Shown one piece after another: positions 26,103 through 33,323 of a stretch of DNA of 64,000 bases (its first letter is position 1; each line of letters starts with the position of its first letter). The stretch is taken from contig NZ_JAIEZQ010000002.1 in assembly GCF_019679455.1 (NCBI RefSeq), positions 62,001-126,000 on the forward strand. Reading direction: 5' to 3'. Both the position numbers and the translations under genes were made by a program. A model generated the notes under the pieces. It searched no databases. It was given only the letters and a program-made list of their open reading frames with translations, and was not told the origin of the DNA. The stretch is from Nocardioides jiangsuensis. Its GTDB lineage: Bacteria; Actinomycetota; Actinomycetes; Propionibacteriales; Nocardioidaceae.

Positions 26103-27737
26103 TCAGACGAGGCGGACCGAGCGGACCACCCAGGCGCCCGAGGTCTTGTCGACGTCGAGGACCACGGGCAGGCCGACCAGGCCGGCAAGCTCCCCGGTCC
26201 GCGCCTCGATCCTGCCGTCCCCGTCGAGGTCGGTGCCGGCGTCGAGGGCGTCGAGGACCAGCGGGCGACCGTCGAGGCAGTAGCCGTCCGCGCAGGCCTC
26301 CCACAGTCCCGTCTCCCGGACCGTCGGGTCGTCGGGCGACGGCTCTCCCGACGGGTCCTTGGTCGGCTCCTTGGATGGGTCCTGGGTCGGGTCCGGGTCG
26401 GGCGACGGCTCCGGTGCGGGCTGCGGGTCCGGGGCAGGCTCCGGGGCCGGCGCGGGCTGTGGGGCGGGCTCGGGAGCGGGTGCCGGATCCGGGGCCGGCG
26501 CGGGCTGTGGGTCGGGCTCGGGAGCGGGTGCCGGATCCGGGGCCGGCGCGGGGTCCGGTGCGGGCGCGGGGTCGGGCCGGGGCGCGGGATCGGCCGGTCC
26601 CTCCGGCGCGGGCATCGGGTCCGGTGCGGGCGCGGGGTCCGGCGAGCGCGGCGGCCGGGCCGGGACACCGGGCGGCGCGGCGGGGAACAGCGGGATCGGC
26701 TCGACGGTCGGCCCGTCGCGCTGCTCCGGCACCACCGAGACGCGGGTGTCGCCCGCCGTACGGTCGCCGGCCGGCCGCTTGACGACGAGGGAGTCGATCC
26801 TGCGGGCCACCGTGGCCTGGCGGCGGACGACCTCCTCGCGGATCGACGGGTCGGCGGCCGCCCCGACGCCCGCCTTCAGCATCGGCAGGACGTTCGCGGC
26901 GGTCGGCACGGTCGGTCGCGAGAGCACCGTGTAGTCCCCGGTCCGGTAGCTGCGCTCGTAGGCCATCACCAGCGCGGCGTACGCCCCGGAGTTGTTGTAG
27001 CGCAGCAGCGCCTCGCGCATCGCCGCGGGCGCGTCGAGGGCGGCCGTGCCGGCGCAGAGGTACACCGCGGCCGCCATCGCGGCGTCGTCGATGTCGTGCG
27101 GGGAGCGGATGCCGTCGCTGTCGCCGTCCACGCCCGCGGCGGCCCAGGTGCTCGGGATGAACTGCATCGGGCCGACCGCGCGGTCCCAGATCGGGTCCCG
27201 GTCGAGCTCGCCGGCGTCGGTGTCGCGGATCGTCGCGATGCCGGGGGACCCGTCCAGCGGGAGGCCGATGACGGCGGGCCGGGAGACCCCGTCGGTGCCG
27301 AGCACCGCACCGCCGTACCGGCCGTGGTCGGACTCCACCCGACCGACCGCGGCGAGCAGCGTCCACGAGATCCTGCAGGCCGGGTCGACCGCACGGAGGA
27401 CCGTGGCCGCGCGCTGGTAGGCGTCGAGGGCGGTGGCGGGGATGTCGTGCGGGCCTCCGTCGCTCTCGGCGACGAGCCGGGTGCCCTTGGGGGAGACGAG
27501 CGAGACGCTCGTGGGCTGGCCGGGGGAGCCGGGTACGTCGACCACGGTCTCGGGGGTTTCGGGCAGGGTCCGGGGCGAGGCCTCGGCGCCGGCGACCTCC
27601 CCGGGCTGGGGGAGACGGAGCGTGCCGTCCACGGTCGTGGCCGGGGACGCCGTGGTCAGGGCCAGCGGCAGGACGACCAGCGCCGCGAGGACGTGACCCC
27701 GCCCGTGGCTGAACACCTTCGTCCACGTCTGTCGCAC
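26103..27737 (-). CDS. Secreted lytic transglycosylase with Pro-Ala repeat stalk
   Basis: A 544-residue exported protein. An N-terminal signal (HVLAALVVLPLALTTASPAT) leads to an SLT-like domain of the lytic murein transglycosylase type, with catalytic Glu135 in VGRVESDHGRYGG and with GPMQFIPSTWAAAGVDGDSD and AAAVYLCAG. After about residue 345 comes a stalk of PAPDP/PAPEP repeats, encoded partly by a 48-bp tandem repeat, then a small C-terminal domain with LDGDGRIEARTGE. It would cleave glycan strands during wall turnover. The stalk probably spans the wall. Confidence 0.88.
   Translation of the reverse strand: MRQTWTKVFSHGRGHVLAALVVLPLALTTASPATTVDGTLRLPQPGEVAGAEASPRTLPETPETVVDVPGSPGQPTSVSLVSPKGTRLVAESDGGPHDIPATALDAYQRAATVLRAVDPACRISWTLLAAVGRVESDHGRYGGAVLGTDGVSRPAVIGLPLDGSPGIATIRDTDAGELDRDPIWDRAVGPMQFIPSTWAAAGVDGDSDGIRSPHDIDDAAMAAAVYLCAGTAALDAPAAMREALLRYNNSGAYAALVMAYERSYRTGDYTVLSRPTVPTAANVLPMLKAGVGAAADPSIREEVVRRQATVARRIDSLVVKRPAGDRTAGDTRVSVVPEQRDGPTVEPIPLFPAAPPGVPARPPRSPDPAPAPDPMPAPEGPADPAPRPDPAPAPDPAPAPDPAPAPEPDPQPAPAPDPAPAPEPAPQPAPAPEPAPDPQPAPEPSPDPDPTQDPSKEPTKDPSGEPSPDDPTVRETGLWEACADGYCLDGRPLVLDALDAGTDLDGDGRIEARTGELAGLVGLPVVLDVDKTSGAWVVRSVRLV
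26418..26560. repeat. 48-bp in-frame tandem repeat (minisatellite)
   Basis: Blocks recur at a 48-bp period: ggggccggcgcgggctgt starts at 26443 and again at 26491, and gggctcgggagcgggtgccg starts at 26466 and again at 26514. Each unit encodes 16 residues of the Pro/Ala/Asp/Glu stalk, so gains or losses of a unit keep the frame. About three units are visible, with degenerate edges. Confidence 0.8.
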
Positions 27738-27921
27738 AGGGCCCCCTCGATCCGTGCCTCGACGCTATGTCGCGAGGCGCGGTGCGGGAACCCGACCGGA
27801 CGAAAATGGCGCGAGCAACCCGGGGGCCTGACTCAGCCGACCATGGTTGGCACCCCCCAACGGGGGGACCTCCGCCACGAGACGAGGGGAATGTCCGAAC
27901 CCGGCGGCGGTGGGGACCGAG

Positions 27922-28146
27922 CTAGCCCTCGGCGCCGGACCCCGCCGCGGGGTCGGTCGCGCCGCCGGTCGGTGCGGCGGCGTCGGCCTCGGCCACCTCC
28001 CGGGTGCTCACGTCGAAGGCGTGCAGCAGACCGGCGTCACGCTCGGTGTCGACCTGCTGGGGGAGTGCGCACTCCACGTTGGCCGCCTTGTCGTGCTCAC
28101 CGCGTGCGCGCAGCAGCTCGACGACCTCGTTCTTCTCCACCTGCAC
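27922..28146 (-). CDS. Small conserved-type protein of unknown function
   Basis: A 74-residue protein starting at GTG with GGAGG about 9 nt upstream. The first ~50 residues are helical and charged (VEKNEVVELLRARGEHDKAA, CALPQQVDTERDAGLL), the rest Ala/Gly-rich. I recall similar short proteins in related actinobacteria but cannot name a family. It has no signal peptide or membrane segment. It stands alone, divergent from the DUF1800 gene. Confidence 0.6.
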   Translation of the reverse strand: MQVEKNEVVELLRARGEHDKAANVECALPQQVDTERDAGLLHAFDVSTREVAEADAAAPTGGATDPAAGSGAEG

Positions 28147-28351
28147 CTGCGTCCCCTCCCAGGATGGTCTTGACGTGCCCCGGTCACCTACCCGGTTCCC
28201 GCGCGCGGTATGCCCGGGTCCGGCGGGTCGCCCCCGACAGGCGGGACGAGGTCAGCCAAACCACTCATTTCGATGCGAACCCGGTCGAAGGTAAAGGAAC
28301 ATGTCCGGCGAGGGTCGCGTCCGCGTGCGGCCGCAACGGTTGGGAGGCCGT

Positions 28352-29851
28352 ATGGCGACGTCTCCTGTGGCGCGCGTGGCGCTGCGCGCCCCGTCGTACC
28401 AGGTCAACCCCTACCGGGGGACCGCGATCCCCACCCGCGCCGAGCTGCACCTGATGAACCGGCTGGGCGTCGGCTACTCGCGTGCCACGTTCCTGCAGCT
28501 GCGACGCGCGGGTGGCGCCGAGGCCTGGCTCCGGCAGCAGATGCGGCCGGGAACGGTCGCGGAGAGCGACAAGGCCAAGGCTCTCGCGGACTGGTTCCCC
28601 GACCTGAGGGACAGCCCGGCCCGCAAGTGGGAGAAGCACATCTCGAAGACCCGGCCCGCCTGGGAGCACGCCCGGATCGTCGGCAACCACACGATGATGC
28701 GCCGGATGTACAGCAACCGGGTGCTGCTCGAGACGATGGTCGACTTCTGGTCCAACCACCTGCACGTGAAGGTCAACGCCGACCTCGCCTGGGTGCAGCG
28801 CACCGGGTACGACGCGGTGATCCGCAAGCACGCCCTGGGTCGCTTCGACGACATGCTGGTGGCCGCCACCCTGCACCCGGCGATGCTGCTGTTCCTCGAC
28901 AACTGGCGCTCGGTCAAGGACGCGCCGAACGAGAACCACGGCCGCGAGCTGCTCGAGCTGCACACCGTGGGCCGGACCTCGGGCTACACCGAGGAGATGG
29001 TCAAGGACTCGGCCAAGATCCTGTCGGGCTACACCGTCGACGTCTACGCGTCGTGGAACGGCTACTACGACAGCCGGAAGCACACCACCGGCCCGGTGCA
29101 GGTGCTCGGGTTCTCCGCCGCGAACGGCTCCGCCGACGGCAGCGCGCTGGCCCGTGACTACCTGCACTACCTCGCGCACCACCCGGCCACCGCGCGCACG
29201 ATCGCCCGCAAGCTCGCGGTGCGGTTCGTCTCCGACGCCCCCTCCGACGCGCTGGTCGACGAGCTCGCCGGCGTCTTCCGCCGCTCCGGCACCGACATCA
29301 AGAAGACCCTGGCCGCGCTGGTCGCGCACAGGGAGTTCAAGGCCTCGCGCGGCCGCAAGGTGCGCACGCCCATCGACGACATGGTGCACACGGTCCGGGT
29401 GCTCGGCGTCTCCGCGCAGAAGCCCAGCGGCCGGGAGGGCTCGTTCGCCGACGCCATCTCGTGGCTGCACCAGGGCGACCTGCTCTACAGCTGGCCGCGC
29501 CCGGACGGGCCGCCCGACCTGAACGCCTCGTGGGCCTCGGCCAGCCGGATGCTCGGCTCGTTCCGGATGCACTGGCACCTCGCGGGCGGCTACTGGCCCG
29601 ACGTCGACGTCACCTACCGCCGTACGACGTCGTGGCTGCCGCAGCGCCGGATCCGGTTCGACCAGTACGTCGACCACCTGTGCCGGATGATCCACGGCAA
29701 GGGGTCCACGTCGCTGCTGCTGAAGGCCGCCGTACAGGCCGTCGACGTCCGCCCCGGCGAGATCGTCACCAAGGACCACGCCGTCGCCACCTGGCGGTTC
29801 AACCGGCTGGTCTGCGTCCTGCTGGACTCTCCCGAGCACATGACCCGCTGA
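28352..29851 (+). CDS. DUF1800 domain protein
   Basis: A 499-residue protein of the DUF1800 family: HLMNRLGVGYSRATFLQLRR near the start, RVLLETMVDFWSNHLHV, NENHGRELLELHTVGRTSGY, and RKLAVRFVSDAPSDALVDEL later. The family is usually encoded next to a DUF1501 protein, as here, and its biochemical role is unknown. ATG at 28352 follows GGGAGG by 5 nt; the longer frame to 28301 lacks a comparable site. No clear signal peptide is visible, whereas its partner has a Tat signal. The next gene starts 10 nt after the stop. Confidence 0.87.
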   Translation: MATSPVARVALRAPSYQVNPYRGTAIPTRAELHLMNRLGVGYSRATFLQLRRAGGAEAWLRQQMRPGTVAESDKAKALADWFPDLRDSPARKWEKHISKTRPAWEHARIVGNHTMMRRMYSNRVLLETMVDFWSNHLHVKVNADLAWVQRTGYDAVIRKHALGRFDDMLVAATLHPAMLLFLDNWRSVKDAPNENHGRELLELHTVGRTSGYTEEMVKDSAKILSGYTVDVYASWNGYYDSRKHTTGPVQVLGFSAANGSADGSALARDYLHYLAHHPATARTIARKLAVRFVSDAPSDALVDELAGVFRRSGTDIKKTLAALVAHREFKASRGRKVRTPIDDMVHTVRVLGVSAQKPSGREGSFADAISWLHQGDLLYSWPRPDGPPDLNASWASASRMLGSFRMHWHLAGGYWPDVDVTYRRTTSWLPQRRIRFDQYVDHLCRMIHGKGSTSLLLKAAVQAVDVRPGEIVTKDHAVATWRFNRLVCVLLDSPEHMTR

Positions 29852-29861
29852 GGTGCCGACG

Positions 29862-31142
29862 ATGAACGACCCCCAGAGCTGCTGCGCCGACTTCGCGCGC
29901 GCCTCCGGCCTGAGCCGCCGCCGCTTCCTCCAGGGCGTCGCCGCCACCGGGGCCGGCGCGGTGGCGACCACGATGTTCGGCGACGCGCTGCGCCAGGCGT
30001 CCTTCGCGGCGACGACCGGCGGCAACGTGCTCGTGGTGATCAGCCTCCGCGGCGGCATCGACGGGCTCGGCATGGTCGTCCCGCACGGCGACCCGGCCTA
30101 CTACGCCGCCCGCCCGACGATCGCGGTCCCGGCGTCGACGCTGGTCGCGAAGGACGGCATGTTCGGCCTGCACCCGGCGATGAAGCCGCTGGAGTGGCTC
30201 TACAACGGCGGCGAGCTCGCCGCCGTCCACGCGGTCGGCATGGACCAGCCGAACCGCTCGCACTTCCTGGCGATGGAGGAGATCGAGGACGCCGACCCGA
30301 CCTCGAGCGTCCGCCGCGGCTGGGTGAACCGGATGGTCGGCCTCGACGCCGGCAGCAGCCCGATCGAGGCGGTGCACCTGACCACCTCGATCGTGCCGAC
30401 CCTGCTCACCGGACCGTCGCCGACGCTGTCGGCCACTCACCTCGGCGAGTTCTCGCTGCCGGGCACCTCCGACACGTGGGGGGCGCGGCGCCGCCAGCAC
30501 CTCAACACGGTCTGGGGTGGCGCGTCGGGCGTGCTCGGTGCCGCCGGACGGTCCGCGCTCCAGGTGGTCGACCGGCTCGGTCCGGTCGCCGCCCAGACCT
30601 ACCAGCCGTCGAACGGCGTGGTGTACCCCAAGGAGTGGCCGGCCGGCGACCTCGCCGCCGCGCTCGCGGACACCGCGCAGCTGATCCGGGCCGACCTCGG
30701 CACCGAGATCATCTCCATCGACTACGGCTCGTGGGACATGCACAGCGAGTACGGCACCACGGCGTACGGCGAGATGTACTCGATGGTGACGGGCTTCGCG
30801 CTGGCGCTGAACGCGTTCATGCGCGACCTGGGCAGCCTCCGGTCGCGGGTCACGGTCGTGACGATCAGCGAGTTCGGCAGGAGGGTCGAGGAGAACGGCA
30901 ACAAGGGGCTCGACCACGGCTGGGGCAACATGATGCTCGTCGCCGGCGGCGGTGTCCGCGGCGGCCGGTACTACGCCCAGTGGCCGGGGCTGGGCTCCGG
31001 GAGCCTCCTGGACGGCGACCTCAAGGTGACCACCGACTACCGCAACGTGCTCGGCGAGGTCGTCGGGAAGCGCTTCCCGGACCGGTCGGTGACGAAGGTC
31101 TTCCCGGGCCTGACCTACCGCCCGCTCGGCGTGATGTCCTGA
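29862..31142 (+). CDS. DUF1501 domain protein, Tat-exported
   Basis: A 426-residue protein with a twin-arginine signal (SRRRFLQGVAATGAGAVATT). The DUF1501 core resembles the alkaline-phosphatase/sulfatase superfamily: VLVVISLRGGIDGLGMVVPH, HAVGMDQPNRSHFLAMEEIE, IISIDYGSWDMHSEYG and TISEFGRRVEENGNKGLDHG, whose Asp/His residues could bind metal. The start ATG has gagg 8 nt upstream. It is co-transcribed with DUF1800. One possibility is that the DUF1800 partner is carried out with it, since that protein has no export signal of its own. Confidence 0.88.
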   Translation: MNDPQSCCADFARASGLSRRRFLQGVAATGAGAVATTMFGDALRQASFAATTGGNVLVVISLRGGIDGLGMVVPHGDPAYYAARPTIAVPASTLVAKDGMFGLHPAMKPLEWLYNGGELAAVHAVGMDQPNRSHFLAMEEIEDADPTSSVRRGWVNRMVGLDAGSSPIEAVHLTTSIVPTLLTGPSPTLSATHLGEFSLPGTSDTWGARRRQHLNTVWGGASGVLGAAGRSALQVVDRLGPVAAQTYQPSNGVVYPKEWPAGDLAAALADTAQLIRADLGTEIISIDYGSWDMHSEYGTTAYGEMYSMVTGFALALNAFMRDLGSLRSRVTVVTISEFGRRVEENGNKGLDHGWGNMMLVAGGGVRGGRYYAQWPGLGSGSLLDGDLKVTTDYRNVLGEVVGKRFPDRSVTKVFPGLTYRPLGVMS

Positions 31143-31150
31143 AGCTCCCG

Positions 31151-31299
31151 CGTTGAGGCGTCACTCGTTCGGCGTTGAGACGTCACTCGTGCGGTGACGA
31201 GACGTCAGTCGTTCGGGAGCGGGACGTCCGCGGCGGAACGAGTGACTCCTCAACGCCGCACGACTGCCCTCTCAACGCGGCACGACTGCCCTCTCAACG
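31151..31299. repeat. Symmetrical array of 22-bp repeats
   Basis: Three inverted units (31151-31172, 31173-31194, 31195-31216) and three direct units (31234-31255, 31256-31277, 31278-31299) of one 22-bp sequence face each other across a short degenerate centre. The unit core is close to GAGTGACCTCTCAACG. The arms can pair into a long hairpin. The same unit occurs twice at 54640-54683. No spacers exist, so this is not a CRISPR. It lies directly after the DUF1501 stop. Confidence 0.85.
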
Positions 31300-31585
31300 C
31301 GTGAAGGCATCGCCCCCAGGCGCATCGGGGGACCGCGCCTGGGGGCGACGCCGGCGGACCGAGGGGGCGGTCACGCGGCGGTGCATGCTCACGACCGGCG
31401 GCGCGAAGGCCGCCCGGCAGGCGGGTCCGAGGGGGGAGGACCCGTTTCGTGGAGCACCTGTGGAGAGAGTAACCAGAGCGACTGTTGTGACGGATGGTCT
31501 TGACCAAACCGTGATGTCGCCCGTGTACGGCGAGCAGCCCCGGGTACCTCGAAGGCGCACCCGAACCCAGGAGGTACGACAGCTC
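31300..31585. other. Gene-free region between repeat array and SRPBCC gene
   Basis: No gene is supported. Its last part is slightly AT-richer and probably holds the promoter and leader of the SRPBCC gene, which has AGGAGG upstream of its start. Open frames here have no domain character. Confidence 0.5.
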
Positions 31586-32053
31586 ATGAGCACCATGACC
31601 GAGTCCGTGGACGTCAAGGTCCCCGTCAGCACCGCCTACAACCAGTGGACCCAGTTCGAGTCCTTCCCGCAGTTCATGGAGGGTGTGGAGAAGGTCGAGC
31701 AGCTCGACGACAAGCGCACGCTGTGGACCACCAAGATCGGCGGCCAGACGCGGCAGTTCCACGCCACGATCACCGAGCAGCACCCCGACGAGCGGGTCGC
31801 CTGGGCCTCCGAGAACGGGCCCCAGCACGCCGGCGTGGTCACCTTCCACCGGCTCAGCGACACCGAGTCCCGGGTGACCGCCCAGATGGACATCGACCCC
31901 GAGGGCTTCGCGGAGACCGCGGCCGACAAGTTCGGGCTGATCGAGCGCCGGGTCAAGGCCGACATGGAGCGGTTCAAGACCTTCATCGAGAAGCGCGGCG
32001 TCGAGGAAGGCTCCTGGCGCGGGGACGTGGAGGCGCCGCCGCAGCACGGCTGA
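31586..32053 (+). CDS. SRPBCC family (START-like) protein
   Basis: A 155-residue single-domain protein of the polyketide cyclase/SRPBCC fold: VDVKVPVSTAYNQWTQFESF, PQFMEGVEKVEQLDDKRTLW, RVAWASENGPQHAGVVTFHR, and a long C-terminal helix (ADMERFKTFIEKRG). Members bind hydrophobic ligands in a deep cavity. The specific role is unknown. ATG at 31586 has AGGAGG at about 13 nt; the second ATG (codon 4) is an alternative. A hairpin terminator follows at 32070-32105. Confidence 0.85.
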   Translation: MSTMTESVDVKVPVSTAYNQWTQFESFPQFMEGVEKVEQLDDKRTLWTTKIGGQTRQFHATITEQHPDERVAWASENGPQHAGVVTFHRLSDTESRVTAQMDIDPEGFAETAADKFGLIERRVKADMERFKTFIEKRGVEEGSWRGDVEAPPQHG

Positions 32054-32069
32054 GGCGGTTCGCAGGGAC

Positions 32070-32105
32070 GACGGGTGTGGCACCTCAGGGGGTGCCGCAC
32101 CCGTC
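32070..32105. terminator. Bidirectional hairpin between SRPBCC and ackA
   Basis: A 15-bp stem (32070-32084 with 32091-32105, one G-U/mismatch position) with a 6-nt loop tcaggg lies between convergent genes. The position and stability fit a shared terminator. Confidence 0.7.
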
Positions 32106-32126
32106 TGACGTCGTACGGCGGGTCGC

Positions 32127-33323
32127 CTACCGCCGTACGACGGTGAGCGCCTGCCGCGCGATCTCCCACTCCTCGTTCGTCGGCACCACCAGCACCGCGA
32201 CCGGGCTGTCGTCGGCCGAGACCACGACCGGCTCGCGCCCGGAGGTCGCGGCGTTGCGTCCGGCGTCGAGGTGGATGCCGAGCCCCTCGAGACCCCGCAG
32301 CGACGCCTCGCGGGCCGGCGCGGCGTGCTGCCCGACCCCGGCGGTGAACACCACGGCGTCCACCCGGCCGAGCACGGCGTAGTAGGCGCCGACGTACTTG
32401 CGGACCCGGTAGCAGTACACGTCGAAGGCGAGCCGGGCCGCCTCGTCCCCGGCGTCGACCAGCCGGGTCAGCTCCCGGAAGTCGTTCTCCCCGGCCATGC
32501 CCTTGAGGCCCGACTCCCGGTTGAGCACCCGGTCGATCTCCTCGAGCGACCAGCCGACCTGCCGGTGCAGGTGCGCGTGCAGCGCCGGGTCGAGGTCACC
32601 GGAGCGGGTGCCCATCACCAGGCCCTCGAGCGGGGTCATCCCCATCGACGTGTCGACCGACCGGCCGCCCGCGACCGCGGCCGCGGAGCAGCCGTTGCCG
32701 AGGTGCAGGACGATCACGTTGACGTCCTGGGGCTCCCGGCCGAGCACCCGCGCGGCCTCCCGGGACACGAACGCGTGCGAGGTGCCGTGGAAGCCGTAGC
32801 GGCGCACCCGGTGCTCCTCGCGCCACGACCGGGGCACGGCGTAGGTGTAGGCGTGCTCGGGGAGGGTCTGGTGGAAGGCGGTGTCGAAGACCGCCACCTG
32901 CGGCAGGTCGGGGAACAGCCGGCGCGCGACCTCGATCCCCTCGAGGTTCGCCGGGTTGTGCAGCGGCGCCAGCGGGACCAGGTCCCGCACCGCGGCGACC
33001 AGGTCGTCGTCGATCAGCACCGGGTCGGCGAACCGGTCGCCGCCGTGCACCACGCGGTGCCCGATCGCGGCGAGCTCGGCCTCCTCCAGCGACGGCCCGT
33101 GCTTGGCGAACGCCTCCGCGACCGCGCCCAGGGCGTCCTCGTGCGAGTCGACGCGCCGCTCGCTGCGCTCCTCGCCGTCCGCGCTGCGGTGGGTGAGGAT
33201 CCCGTTCGCCTCACCGATCCGCTCCACGGTGCCGCCCGCGACCGCGTCGCCGGAGGAGGCGTCGACCAGGCTGTACTTCAGGGAGGAGGAGCCGGCGTTG
33301 ATCACCAGCACGCGGTCGCTCAC
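32127..33323 (-). CDS. ackA: Acetate kinase
   Basis: A 398-residue enzyme interconverting acetyl phosphate and acetate with ADP/ATP. Signature motifs are VLVINAGSSSLKY, RRYGFHGTSHAFV, VLHLGNGCSAAAVAGGRSVD, MTPLEGLVMGTRSGD and VFTAGVGQHAAPAREA. GTG at 33323 overlaps the pta stop (GTGA at 33320-33323), so the two are translationally coupled. Together with Pta this makes the acetate overflow and assimilation pathway. Full family length. Confidence 0.95.
   Translation of the reverse strand: MSDRVLVINAGSSSLKYSLVDASSGDAVAGGTVERIGEANGILTHRSADGEERSERRVDSHEDALGAVAEAFAKHGPSLEEAELAAIGHRVVHGGDRFADPVLIDDDLVAAVRDLVPLAPLHNPANLEGIEVARRLFPDLPQVAVFDTAFHQTLPEHAYTYAVPRSWREEHRVRRYGFHGTSHAFVSREAARVLGREPQDVNVIVLHLGNGCSAAAVAGGRSVDTSMGMTPLEGLVMGTRSGDLDPALHAHLHRQVGWSLEEIDRVLNRESGLKGMAGENDFRELTRLVDAGDEAARLAFDVYCYRVRKYVGAYYAVLGRVDAVVFTAGVGQHAAPAREASLRGLEGLGIHLDAGRNAATSGREPVVVSADDSPVAVLVVPTNEEWEIARQALTVVRR

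Noticed and set aside
27096-28454. Plus-strand frame spanning the transglycosylase upstream region
   Set aside because: Mostly antisense to the transglycosylase, and it contradicts the well-supported small gene at 27922 and DUF1800 at 28352.
31151-31299. CRISPR array
   Set aside because: The 22-bp units abut with no spacers, occur in both orientations, and no cas genes are present.
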